DNA of 64,000 nt from NCBI RefSeq assembly GCF_026341275.1, contig NZ_JAIFZO010000002.1, forward strand, positions 2,953,264 to 3,017,263, in the 5' to 3' direction. Position 1 is the stretch's first letter, and every line of letters begins with the position of its first letter. Positions 44,609 through 52,875 of the stretch are shown piece after piece. The notes below the pieces were generated by a model. That model searched no databases. It saw nothing but the letters and a program-made list of their open reading frames with translations, and had not been told where the DNA came from. This DNA comes from Streptomyces ortus (GTDB taxonomy: Bacteria > Actinomycetota > Actinomycetes > Streptomycetales > Streptomycetaceae). A program made the position numbers and the translations under genes.

Positions 44609-45409
44609 GTGACGGACAACGTGACGCATGAGACGCCGACGCCTGAGACGCCTGAGACGCCTGAGACGCCTGAGACGCCTGAGACGCCTGAGACGCCTGA
44701 GACGTATGTGACGGAGCTCGTCGAGACGGACGCGGGAACGGCCCGGATCACCTGGCACCGGGCCGGGAAGCCGGCCGAGAAGCACGAGAAGACGGCCGTG
44801 AAGGCCGAGAAGACTGACGAAACCGCGAAGGCGGCACGGCTGGTGCTGGCCGTCAGTCACGGTGCCGGAGGCGGGATCGAGGCGCGCGACCTCCGCGCAC
44901 TCGCCGCCGTACTGCCCGCCCACGGAGTGACCGTGGCCCTGGTCGAACAGCCCTGGAGGGTGGCGGGCAAGAAGCTCGCGCCCGCCCCGAAGACGCTGGA
45001 CGCGGGGTGGCGCGGCCTGTGGCCGGCGCTCGCCGCGCCGGGGCTCCCCGTCGTCGCGGGCGGTCGCAGCGCCGGAGCCCGGGTCGCCTGCCGCACGGCC
45101 ACCGAACTGGGTGCCCACGCCGTCCTCGCGCTCAGCTTCCCCCTGCACCCACCGGGCAGGCCGGAGAAGTCCCGCGCCGGCGAACTGCTCGGCGCCGGGG
45201 TGCCCACCCTCGTCGTGCAGGGCGGCAACGACCCGTTCGGGCGTCCCGGGGAGTTCCCGCAACAGACCCCGCCGGGCTCGTACGAGCTCGTCGAGGTGCC
45301 GTACGGCGATCACGGGTTCGCCGTACCCAAACGGGCCCCCGTCGGTCAGGAGCAGGCGTTGACGGTCATCACGGACGGCGTCCTGAAGTGGGTTTCGTCA
45401 CTCGCGTGA
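44609..45409 (+). CDS. Alpha/beta-hydrolase with N-terminal PET repeats
   Basis: A 266-residue protein of the KAT/dienelactone-hydrolase-like alpha/beta family. The nucleophile elbow is VAGGRSAGARVACR, LAVSHGAGGG is the oxyanion strand, PTLVVQGGNDPFG carries the acid and YGDHGF the His. A 9-bp microsatellite inserts seven Pro-Glu-Thr repeats near the N-terminus, followed by a Lys/Glu-rich stretch (KHEKTAVKAEKTDETAK). GTG 44609 starts just after the SRAP stop. The substrate is unknown. Confidence 0.85.
   Translation: MTDNVTHETPTPETPETPETPETPETPETPETYVTELVETDAGTARITWHRAGKPAEKHEKTAVKAEKTDETAKAARLVLAVSHGAGGGIEARDLRALAAVLPAHGVTVALVEQPWRVAGKKLAPAPKTLDAGWRGLWPALAAPGLPVVAGGRSAGARVACRTATELGAHAVLALSFPLHPPGRPEKSRAGELLGAGVPTLVVQGGNDPFGRPGEFPQQTPPGSYELVEVPYGDHGFAVPKRAPVGQEQALTVITDGVLKWVSSLA
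44642..44704 (+). repeat. 9-bp microsatellite (CCTGAGACG), seven copies
   Basis: Seven perfect head-to-tail copies of CCTGAGACG, preceded by one degenerate copy. The period is a multiple of three, so slippage would change the number of Pro-Glu-Thr triplets without a frameshift. Confidence 0.95.
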
Positions 45410-45424
45410 CCCCGGGAATGTTGC

Positions 45425-45450
45425 GCGCTGGACCACTGTTGTGCGGATCA
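45425..45450 (+). promoter_or_regulatory. Sigma-R-dependent sigR promoter (p2 type)
   Basis: GGAAT (45425-45429), 18 nt, then GTT (45448-45450). This is the exact sigma-R consensus. It gives positive autoregulation, and a transcript from about 45457 includes the upstream ATG at 45502. Confidence 0.85.
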
Positions 45451-45687
45451 GACAGCACGCGAGGTGTGCTGGAAGACGTCGTACGAGAGGGAGTCCGCCG
45501 CATGGGTTCGACCATCTGCCCGAGCCGTGGCAGCCGCACAGACCTGGAGTGGTCGGTGCTGCACGCGGCGAGGACCGCCCCTGTTCGGGTGGCGGGCGGA
45601 CCGGATCGGCAAGCCGCCGCGACCGCCGGTCGTCTATTCTCCGATTCAGGTGGGACCGGTTTCGGCCCCGCCCAGACTCTGGAGGAG

Positions 45688-46368
45688 GTGGGTCCGGTCA
45701 CAGGGACCGACGCAGGGACCGAAAACGGCCAGGCGGAGCAGCCCGAGAACGCGGGCAGCAGCGAGTCGACCGCTGAGCGCAATGTGCGCTTCGAGCGGGA
45801 CGCGCTGGAGTTCCTCGACCAGATGTACTCGGCCGCGCTGCGTATGACGCGGAACCCGGCCGACGCCGAGGACCTGGTGCAGGAGACGTACGCCAAGGCG
45901 TACGCGTCCTTCCACCAGTTCCGTGAGGGCACCAACCTCAAGGCGTGGCTGTACAGGATCCTCACCAACACCTTCATCAACTCGTACCGCAAGAAGCAGC
46001 GCGAGCCCCAGCGGTCCGCCGCCGAGGAGATCGAGGACTGGCAGCTGGCGCGTGCCGAGTCGCACATGTCGACCGGTCTGCGTTCCGCCGAGTCGCAGGC
46101 GCTCGACCACCTGCCCGACTCGGACGTCAAGTCGGCGCTGCAGGCGATCCCCGAGGAATTCCGTATCGCCGTCTATCTCGCGGACGTCGAGGGCTTTGCG
46201 TACAAGGAGATCGCGGACATCATGGGGACACCCATCGGTACGGTGATGTCCCGCCTGCACAGGGGCCGCCGTCAGTTGCGCGGCATGCTGGAGGACTACG
46301 CCAAGGACCGCGGCCTGGTCCCGGCGGGCGCCGGAGAGTCGGACGGAACGAAAGGCTCGGGCTCATGA
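45688..46368 (+). CDS. sigR: ECF sigma factor SigR (disulfide stress)
   Basis: A 226-residue group IV sigma factor. Region 2 is DALEFLDQMYSAALRMTRNPADAEDLVQETYAKAYASFHQF; region 4 is IPEEFRIAVYLADVEGFAYKEIADIMGTPIGTVMSRLHRGR. It directs genes that restore thiol balance and is held inactive by RsrA. The rsrA start overlaps its stop (ATGA). In S. coelicolor an unstable longer isoform is made from the stress-induced promoter. Here the frame continues upstream to ATG 45502, with a GAGAGGGAG site, which would add 62 residues. Start codon GTG 45688 gives the standard protein. Confidence 0.95.
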   Translation: MGPVTGTDAGTENGQAEQPENAGSSESTAERNVRFERDALEFLDQMYSAALRMTRNPADAEDLVQETYAKAYASFHQFREGTNLKAWLYRILTNTFINSYRKKQREPQRSAAEEIEDWQLARAESHMSTGLRSAESQALDHLPDSDVKSALQAIPEEFRIAVYLADVEGFAYKEIADIMGTPIGTVMSRLHRGRRQLRGMLEDYAKDRGLVPAGAGESDGTKGSGS

Positions 46369-46682
46369 GCTGCGGAGAGCCGCACGAGACGGACTGCAGT
46401 GAAGTACTCGATCATCTCTACGAGTTCCTCGACCACGAGATGCCCGATGCCGACTGCACCAAGTTCGAGGTGCACTTCGAGGAGTGCTCCCCGTGCCTTG
46501 AGAAGTACGGACTCGAGCAGGCCGTGAAGAAGCTCGTCAAGCGGTGCTGCGGTCAGGACGACGTGCCGACCGATCTGCGGGCGAAGGTCATGGGCCGCAT
46601 CGAGCTGATCCGCTCGGGGCAGGCCGTGCCCGAGCACGAGGTCACGACCGCGGACGCGCGCGGCGCCGCCGCCGAGGGCTGA
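46365..46682 (+). CDS. rsrA: Zinc-binding anti-sigma factor RsrA
   Basis: A 105-residue ZAS-family anti-sigma factor. All redox and zinc ligands are in their known positions: C3, H7, C11, H37, C41 and C44 (VHFEECSPC), with a later CC pair at 61-62. Under reducing conditions it binds zinc and sigma-R; oxidation forms an intramolecular disulfide (C11 with C44 in S. coelicolor) and releases the sigma factor. It is translationally coupled to sigR. Confidence 0.96.
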   Translation: MSCGEPHETDCSEVLDHLYEFLDHEMPDADCTKFEVHFEECSPCLEKYGLEQAVKKLVKRCCGQDDVPTDLRAKVMGRIELIRSGQAVPEHEVTTADARGAAAEG

Positions 46683-46771
46683 GCCACCGGGGGGCGGGCC
46701 GTCGAGGGCTGGGAGGAGCCCCGAGGTACACCCCTGAGCACGCCCCGAAGTACGCCCCCGAGGGACCCGAT

Positions 46772-46796
46772 GCCGGACCGGTTCAGCCGGTCCGGC
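46772..46796. terminator. Terminator after sigR-rsrA
   Basis: GCCGGACCGG pairs with CCGGTCCGGC across a 5-nt loop, followed by TTCTTGG. It lies between rsrA and the converging Roadblock gene. Confidence 0.75.
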
Positions 46797-46817
46797 TTCT
46801 TGGTTCTGCGGGCGGTG

Positions 46818-47183
46818 TCAGACGTCCAGCGTGCTCTCGATCCGCTTCAGGCTGTGCCGGGCCAGTGCGAGGTTGCTGCGACCGCGGTCGAGGGCGAGGT
46901 ACAGGAAGAGCGTGCCGCCGCTGGCGGTGAGCGGGCGTATCAGGTGGTACTGCTTGCCCAGCGTGATCAGGATGTCCTCGATGGTGTCGTCCATCGCCAG
47001 GGAGGAGAGCGTCCGCAGCTTCGCGCGCATCACCTCGGTGTTGCCCGCCGACGCCAGTTCCAGGTCGAGCGTCGGTCCGCCGCCGAGCGTGCCCAGGGCC
47101 ATGCCGCTCTCGTAGTCGACGAGGGAGACGCCGATGGCACCTTCCACGGACATGGCTTCCTTGAGCGCGGTCTCGATGTTCAT
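46818..47183 (-). CDS. Roadblock/LC7-domain protein A
   Basis: A 121-residue Roadblock fold: MNIETALKEAMSVEGAIGVS, DYESGMALGTLGGG, TEVMRAKLRTLSSLAMDDTIEDILITLGKQYHLIRPL, LFLYLALDRGRSNLALARHSL. Such proteins dimerise and act as GTPase-activating or scaffold subunits for small GTPases (MglB and CvnB are examples). No GTPase gene is in the window. It is divergent from the second Roadblock gene across 163 bp. Confidence 0.88.
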   Translation of the reverse strand: MNIETALKEAMSVEGAIGVSLVDYESGMALGTLGGGPTLDLELASAGNTEVMRAKLRTLSSLAMDDTIEDILITLGKQYHLIRPLTASGGTLFLYLALDRGRSNLALARHSLKRIESTLDV

Positions 47184-47346
47184 ACTGCTGCCCCAATTCC
47201 TCGGTGACGCTGTCCGGTCGTTGGCTGTACAACTACGATCGAACACAAGCGGGTAGTGCGCCACAAAATACAAAATATGGCGCCTGTTGCGTAAGTTGAA
47301 GCTCAAAGTAGTGTGCGACGTCAAGACGTGAAGGGGGAACGGGGTA

Positions 47347-47712
47347 ATGACGACGGCCGTTGATGCCTCCCTGGTCAGGCTGCTCGATTCCCCCGGGGTC
47401 ACCGGCGTCGCCCTGGTCGACGCGGTCACCGGCCTCACCTACGGAGTGGCCGGGGACGCCGACGAGGCGGGGGACGGCGCCGAGTGCGCCGAACTCGCCG
47501 CCCTCATCGCCGAACGGCTGGGGCGGGCGGGCGCCGAGGGGGAGTTGGAGAGCGTGATCATGACCAGCAGGCGGCGCCACCAGGTGCTGCTCGCCGTCGG
47601 GCGGCCGGTCGGCGACCCGCTGCTGCTGACCGCGGGGATGGACCGGGAACGGGCCAACCTGGCGCTCGCCACGCGGAGTCTGGCCGACCGGGCCGCCGAG
47701 GTGCTCGCATGA
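47347..47712 (+). CDS. Roadblock-like protein B
   Basis: 121 residues with the same order of blocks as protein A: LLDSPGVTGVALVDAVTG, ELESVIMTSRRRHQVLLAVGR, PLLLTAGMDRERANLALATRSL. The end segment RERANLALAxRSL parallels RGRSNLALARHSL of protein A, so the two are paralogues and could form a heterodimer. Its stop overlaps the next start (ATGA), which signals coupling. Confidence 0.82.
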   Translation: MTTAVDASLVRLLDSPGVTGVALVDAVTGLTYGVAGDADEAGDGAECAELAALIAERLGRAGAEGELESVIMTSRRRHQVLLAVGRPVGDPLLLTAGMDRERANLALATRSLADRAAEVLA

Positions 47713-48788
47713 CGACGACCGAGGCGCGCAATCTGCCCGCGCTGCTGCAGGGGTTGCACGAAGAGGGCTACGGCGGCACCGTCCGGGTCTCCGGATCCCC
47801 GGGCGGAACGATTCATCTGCGGGACGGACTGATCGTCGCGGTCGAGACTCCGGGCGCGCCGTCAGCCACCTCGGTGCTGCTCACGCCGGGCCGTGTCGAC
47901 GACGAGACCTGGCTGGCCGCGTGTGCGGCGGAGCCCGACACGGACCGGCTGGGCGGGTACCTGGTGTCCGCCGGTCTGATCGGCGCCGCCGAACTGGAGG
48001 TCGTGTGCACCGCGGCGGTGTTCGACGCGGCCTTCGCCATGGCGATCGGGCCGCCCGGCGGCTGGACGCTGGACGGTCCGGAACCCGCTCTGCACGCCGG
48101 GGCCGGAGTGGAGCCGCGGCGGCTGACCGAGGAGACCACTCGGCGCATCGTGCGGCTCTCCGGTCCGTGGGGGGCGCCGGGCGAACTCGCGCGGATACGG
48201 CCCGCGGCGGTTCCCGACGCCGGTCTGCGCCGGGGTCTCCCGGACCGCCACCGGGCCGTGCTCAGCACGGTCAACGGCCGTCGTACGGCCCGGGACATGG
48301 CCTTCACCCTCGGGCGCGGGCTGTTCGCGATCATGCTGGACCTGACCCGGCTGGAGGCGCAGGACCTCATCCGCTGGGAGACGGGCGGCCCGGCCGAGGG
48401 CCGGCCCAGCACCGCACCGCGGGTGCTGCCGGGACGCGGCGCTTCGGACGCGCCGGTGCCGGGCCCTCCGCGGGCCGAGCCGGCCGCGAATCCGGCGCCG
48501 CTGCCGAGGCGCACGCGGGGCGCCGGCGCGTGGCCGGGTGAGCCCCGGGCGGGGGAGGACCGGTCGCGCGACGGCCGGGCACACGAGACCCAGCCGCACG
48601 AGGTCCAGCCGCACGAGGTCCAGCCGTACGAGACCCGGCCACACGAGGCCCAGGCGCACGGGGCCCCGGTCCGTGAGGGTAAGGACCTCGTACGGGACGG
48701 GCAGGCGCGGGAGAGCCCGCCTGGGGAGGCGCCCGCCGGGGGAAGCGATGCTTTGACAGCGGGGACGACCGGGGGGCACGGGGGCTAG
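47709..48788 (+). CDS. DUF4388/PatA-N-like protein with disordered C-terminus
   Basis: 359 residues. The first 120 fit the DUF4388/PatA N-terminal layout: LPALLQGLHEEGYGGTVRVSG, GTIHLRDGLIVAVETPG, and LGGYLVSAGLIGAAELE. A helix-rich winged-helix-like middle (RRGLPDRHRAVLSTVNGRRTARDMAFTLGRG) is followed by an extended disordered tail with HE-x-QP repeats. DUF4388 domains accompany signalling proteins, often Roadblock or response-regulator modules. It is coupled at both ends to its neighbours. Confidence 0.75.
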   Translation: MTTTEARNLPALLQGLHEEGYGGTVRVSGSPGGTIHLRDGLIVAVETPGAPSATSVLLTPGRVDDETWLAACAAEPDTDRLGGYLVSAGLIGAAELEVVCTAAVFDAAFAMAIGPPGGWTLDGPEPALHAGAGVEPRRLTEETTRRIVRLSGPWGAPGELARIRPAAVPDAGLRRGLPDRHRAVLSTVNGRRTARDMAFTLGRGLFAIMLDLTRLEAQDLIRWETGGPAEGRPSTAPRVLPGRGASDAPVPGPPRAEPAANPAPLPRRTRGAGAWPGEPRAGEDRSRDGRAHETQPHEVQPHEVQPYETRPHEAQAHGAPVREGKDLVRDGQARESPPGEAPAGGSDALTAGTTGGHGG

Positions 48789-49312
48789 TGAGTTCAAGCA
48801 GACGCCGGGCGGCGAAGCGCCTCCGCCGCCGAACCGGCGCCGAACCCCACCGCCCCGCACCCCGCCGTGCGCGGGGCCCGGCCACCACGCCGCCCCGAAA
48901 TGACGACCTGCCCCGGGACTCGGGGCCGGACTCCGGTCCGGCGCCGGGCGGTCTGCCGGAAACGGGTGGCGGGTCCGCAGGCGTCCCCGTGCGGGGATCG
49001 GGTGCCGGCCCGGGGCCGGACCGCAGACCCGGCCCCGTGCCGGGGTCGGGCGCTGGACCGGTATCGGACCGCGGCCCGAGCTCCGTCTCGGACCCCGTGC
49101 CGGACCCCGATGCGCTCGCGGACCGCGGGGGGCGGGGTGCTCGTGGGAGCGGGGTGGGGGCGCTGCCCACTCTGCCCGTGCGGGGGGCCGCCCCGGCGGC
49201 GCCGTTCGGGCTGCCTCCCTTGTCGCCCGAGCAACTCGCCGCCGACCAGCCCTCGCTCGACATGCTGCGCCGGGTCCGCAGGGGCCTGGGCGCGCTTCCG
49301 GAAGCCGACTGA
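48788..49312 (+). CDS. Disordered Gly/Pro/Ser-rich protein of the Roadblock operon
   Basis: 174 residues, 48788-49312, starting GTG that overlaps the previous stop by one base. A basic N-terminus (MSSSRRRAAKRLRRR) is followed by about 100 residues of GPGPGP/DRGPSS low complexity and a short helical C-terminus (LSPEQLAADQPSLDMLRRVR). No known domain. The C-terminal helix is the likely conserved part. Coding is supported by coupling and GC3 bias, though low complexity weakens that support. Confidence 0.6.
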   Translation: MSSSRRRAAKRLRRRTGAEPHRPAPRRARGPATTPPRNDDLPRDSGPDSGPAPGGLPETGGGSAGVPVRGSGAGPGPDRRPGPVPGSGAGPVSDRGPSSVSDPVPDPDALADRGGRGARGSGVGALPTLPVRGAAPAAPFGLPPLSPEQLAADQPSLDMLRRVRRGLGALPEAD

Positions 49313-49361
49313 CACCGCTCCGACCGCCCCACGACCACCCATGCACGCAGCAAGGAGCGCC

Positions 49362-49751
49362 ATGAGCGACACGTCGCAGCCCAATCCCCTCACCGAGATC
49401 CTGACCTCCCTGCGCGACCGGGTGATGGGAGTCTCCGAGAGCGTCCTGTCCACGGCGGACGGACTCCTCGTGGTCGCCGACACGGACTCCTCCCACGCCG
49501 AGTCCGTCGCCGCGCTCGCCGCCGCGACCCTCGGCGTGGCCCGCCGCATGGCCGACCAGACGAGCGTCGGCGCACTGCGCGAGGTCGTGGCGCGGTGCGG
49601 CTCGGGACACGTCATCGTGATGGCCGTGGGCGACCGGGCCCTGCTGACCGTGGTGGGGGACGACGGCCTCGACCTCGCCGCGCTCCAGCGGGAGTCGCCC
49701 GCCACGGTCGAGCAGCTGACCCAGGCGCTCGCGGCCGACGTGGCGCGCTGA
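49362..49751 (+). CDS. Roadblock/LC7-domain protein C
   Basis: A 129-residue Roadblock protein (LTEILTSLRDRVMGVSESVL, STADGLLVVADTDSSHAESVAALAAATLGVARRMAD, GSGHVIVMAVGDRALLTVVG). It is closer to the CvnB/MglB-like group than proteins A and B. AAGGAGC precedes the ATG. It is the third Roadblock gene within 3 kb. No histidine kinase or GTPase of a conservon follows. Confidence 0.88.
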   Translation: MSDTSQPNPLTEILTSLRDRVMGVSESVLSTADGLLVVADTDSSHAESVAALAAATLGVARRMADQTSVGALREVVARCGSGHVIVMAVGDRALLTVVGDDGLDLAALQRESPATVEQLTQALAADVAR

Positions 49752-49987
49752 ACCCCCGCCCCGCAGCGCGCCCCGGGCGCCACCGGACTCGTACGGGCGT
49801 CCGGTCGTAGCCGGGTGCGAGCCCTCGTACGAACGCGCGGCTCACTCGAACGGGCGAATCTGTCCCCGCCGTCCCGGTAATCGGCCCATGCCTCCCCCGA
49901 GCCCCACCCGACCGCCCTATCGTCCATGTCCCGAAGGCTGTACGAGGCGGGCACCGGGCCCGTGCGGGAGCGGGAGGGGGCTGCGCC

Positions 49988-51391
49988 ATGCGGTCGGTCC
50001 CGCCGTGGGCGCGTGTCTACGTCGTCTGCGCCGCCCTCGCCGCGGCCTTCTGCGCCGTGCCGGTGCCGGACACCCGCGCCCCCTGGCCGGCGGTGGCGCT
50101 GTTCGCGGTGCTCTGCGCGGCCTGCGAACTGCTCGCCGCGAGCCGCTTCGCGGGCGACGGCGGCCCCGACGGCGCGGGCGCGTCCCGGGAGGCGGGCGAG
50201 ACCGGGGCGTCCCTGCGCTGGCACACGCCGGTCATGCTCGCCGCTGCCTTCCTGCTGCCCCCGCCCGCCGCCGCGCTCGTACCGGTGCCGGGGGCGCTGC
50301 TGGCCCGGGTCGGGCAACGGCCGCGGTGGCTGCGCCGGGTGTGGCGGGCCGCGCAGCTCTCGCTCGGCACCTGGGCGGCCTCGAAGGTCCACTGGTCGCT
50401 GGGCGGCCGGGACGCCGTCGTCACCTCCCACTTCCCCTACGCCCTGGTGGCCGCCGGCGCGGCCGTGGTGGCCTTCTGCCTGACGCTGACCGTGCTGGAC
50501 GGCGGGATCCTGGCGCTCGCCGAACGGGTGCCGGTACGGACCGCCTGGCGCGGCCTCTTCCTGCGCTCACTCGCGCCCGTCGCCGTGCACGGGCTCGCCG
50601 GGCTGATGATGGCGGTGCTCTGGCGCAGCCCGTACGGGCCGGCCGCCGCCCTGCTCGTGCTGTTGCCGATGTACGTGTCGTGGTGGGTGTTCGCCCAGTA
50701 CCACCGGGAGCGGGCCGCACACCGGGCCACCATCCGCGCGCTCGTGCAGGCCGTCGACATCAAGGACGGCTACACCCGCGGGCACAGCGAACGGGTGGGA
50801 CAGGCATCGATGATGATCGCCCGCGAACTAGGCATGGACGACGAACGGGCCGAGGTGCTCAGATTCGCCGGCATCCTGCACGACGTCGGCAAACTCGGGG
50901 TCCCCACCCGCCTGTTGCGCAAGGACGGGCCGCTGACGCCCGAGGAACGCAGGGTGATCGAACTGCACCCCGAGTACGGGCACGAGATGGTCCGCGGGAT
51001 CGGGTTCCTCGGCGAGGCCAGGTCGGCGATCCTGCACCACCACGAACGGCTCGACGGGAGCGGCTACCCGTACGGGCTGAAGGGCGCCCAGATTCCGGAG
51101 TTCGCCCGGGTGGTGGCGGTGGCGGACGCGTTCGACGCGATGACGTCCACCCGCTCCTACCGCCGGGCGCGGCCGGTACCGGCGGCCCTGGAGGAACTGG
51201 AGCGATGCGCCGGGGCCCAGTTCGATCCGCGGATGGTGGCGGCCTTCGTACGGGCACTCGTACGGCAGGGGTGGCATCCCGCCGTGACGGCGGACGAGAC
51301 ACCGCCGCACGCCGAGCCCCACGCACCGGCTCCCCGCGTGCCCACGGAACGGGCGCCCCAGCGCGGAACCGTCGGCGGGTCCGGCCCATGA
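49988..51391 (+). CDS. Membrane HD-GYP-domain protein
   Basis: 467 residues. About seven membrane helices fill residues 5-240, followed by a complete HD-GYP domain: GHSERVGQASMMI, HDVGKLGVP (H298, D299), HHERLDGSGYP (351-361) and RVVAVADAFDAMTS. This is the class that hydrolyses cyclic di-GMP. All motif residues are present, so activity is expected. The C-terminus is Pro-rich. The stop overlaps the start of the next gene (ATGA). Confidence 0.92.
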   Translation: MRSVPPWARVYVVCAALAAAFCAVPVPDTRAPWPAVALFAVLCAACELLAASRFAGDGGPDGAGASREAGETGASLRWHTPVMLAAAFLLPPPAAALVPVPGALLARVGQRPRWLRRVWRAAQLSLGTWAASKVHWSLGGRDAVVTSHFPYALVAAGAAVVAFCLTLTVLDGGILALAERVPVRTAWRGLFLRSLAPVAVHGLAGLMMAVLWRSPYGPAAALLVLLPMYVSWWVFAQYHRERAAHRATIRALVQAVDIKDGYTRGHSERVGQASMMIARELGMDDERAEVLRFAGILHDVGKLGVPTRLLRKDGPLTPEERRVIELHPEYGHEMVRGIGFLGEARSAILHHHERLDGSGYPYGLKGAQIPEFARVVAVADAFDAMTSTRSYRRARPVPAALEELERCAGAQFDPRMVAAFVRALVRQGWHPAVTADETPPHAEPHAPAPRVPTERAPQRGTVGGSGP

Positions 51392-52758
51392 GCATGACGG
51401 ACAACGGACCGCCGCCGCCGCCGCCCCCGCCCACCGACAGCGCCGGCGACGGCGACAGTGACGGCTTCCGGGACGGCGGCACCGTCTCGTCGGCCGTCGC
51501 AGCCGTGCGGTCCCCTCGCGTCCCGCTCGCCCTCACTCTCCTGCGTACCGGCGCCGCCCTGGTCGCCCTGGCCGCCCTCGCCGTCACCCTCTGGGACGGC
51601 ATCGACGAGCGGGGGGCCGCTCTCGCCTTCGCGGTGCTCATCGCCGCGGGGGAGCTGGCCCGGTGGAGCGGCGCCGAGGAACGCGAGTCGGCGCCGCTGG
51701 CCGCCGCCGGGGCCCTCGCCTACGCGCTGCTCGGCGAGAGTGCCGGACACCCCACCCACGACGGCGTCCCGCAGATCGTCGCCGTGGTCACGGCCGCCTC
51801 CCTGCTGGGCTGCGTACCGCACGTGGCGAAGGGCCGCGGGCCCACCGCGGACCATCTCACCCGGCGCGTCCTGACCGTCGGGTTCGCCGCGGTGTGCTTC
51901 CAGCCCCTCTACAGCCGGGGCCGGCTGGCGGAGTGGACCGGGACCGGACCCGCGTACGCGGCGCTCGTCGTTGCGCTGCTCCTGCTCACCACGCTGTGGG
52001 ACGCCGTGCTGGCCGCGGCCATGGCGCACGCACGGACCCGGTGGCCCTTCGGACCGCTGCTGCGGGACGAGCTGCGCGGCACCCTCGGCATCGGGTCGGC
52101 GGTCTGCGCGACCGGGGCCGTGACGGCGCTCGCGGTGGCCGTCGCCGGCCTGTGGGCGCTGCCCGTCCTCTCCCTGCCGCTGCTGCTCACCCAGCTGTCC
52201 TTCCGGCGGTACGCGGCCGTGCGCACCACCTACCGCCAGACCATCGCCTCCCTCGCCCGGGCCACCGAGATAGCCGGCTACACCCCGGCCGGGCACGCCC
52301 GGCGCGTGGCGGCGCTCGGCCGGGCCGTCGGCCGTGAGCTGGGGCTCTCCGGACCCGAGCTGACGGTCCTGGAGTACGCGGCCCTGATGCACGACATCGG
52401 CCAGCTCTCGCTCGTCGACCCCGTGCCCGCCGGTGCCACGGCCGCCCTGGCCCCCGCCGAACAGCGGCGCATCGCCCTGCTCGGCGGAGCCGTGGTGCGC
52501 CAGACGGGGGTGGCCGCCGAGGTCGCCGTGGTGGTGGAGCGGCAGGCGGACCCGTACCTCGAACAACCGGTCGGTGCGTCGATCGTCCGGGCCGTGAACG
52601 CGTACGACGAGATCGCCCGGGAAGCGGGCCCCGGCGGGCCGCTGAGGGCGTTGGAGGAGCTGCGGCTGGGCACCGCGCGCGACTACCGGCCCGAGGTCGT
52701 CGAGGCGCTGGCCAGGGTGCTGGCGAGAGACGGCCTTACCTTGCCTCTGGTTGGGTAA
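51388..52758 (+). CDS. Membrane HD-domain protein with degenerate GYP region
   Basis: 456 residues arranged like the preceding protein: a Pro-rich N-terminus, about seven membrane helices and a C-terminal HD domain. H335 and D336 are kept (MHDIGQLSL), but the lysine is Gln, and HHExxDGxGYP is replaced by VVERQADPYLEQP. A catalytic role in cyclic di-GMP hydrolysis is unlikely; it may act as partner or regulator of the upstream enzyme. ATGA coupling indicates equal expression. Confidence 0.88.
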   Translation: MSMTDNGPPPPPPPPTDSAGDGDSDGFRDGGTVSSAVAAVRSPRVPLALTLLRTGAALVALAALAVTLWDGIDERGAALAFAVLIAAGELARWSGAEERESAPLAAAGALAYALLGESAGHPTHDGVPQIVAVVTAASLLGCVPHVAKGRGPTADHLTRRVLTVGFAAVCFQPLYSRGRLAEWTGTGPAYAALVVALLLLTTLWDAVLAAAMAHARTRWPFGPLLRDELRGTLGIGSAVCATGAVTALAVAVAGLWALPVLSLPLLLTQLSFRRYAAVRTTYRQTIASLARATEIAGYTPAGHARRVAALGRAVGRELGLSGPELTVLEYAALMHDIGQLSLVDPVPAGATAALAPAEQRRIALLGGAVVRQTGVAAEVAVVVERQADPYLEQPVGASIVRAVNAYDEIAREAGPGGPLRALEELRLGTARDYRPEVVEALARVLARDGLTLPLVG

Positions 52759-52875
52759 CCCATGGGTAATGAGCGCCCCTCCTCGCGTCCGTGGTTGGAT
52801 GCGAGGAAGAGGACATCAGGGGGCACAGTCCAGCCCGAGGCTGCACGCTCTTCAACGAACTGGCAGGCGGGAATC

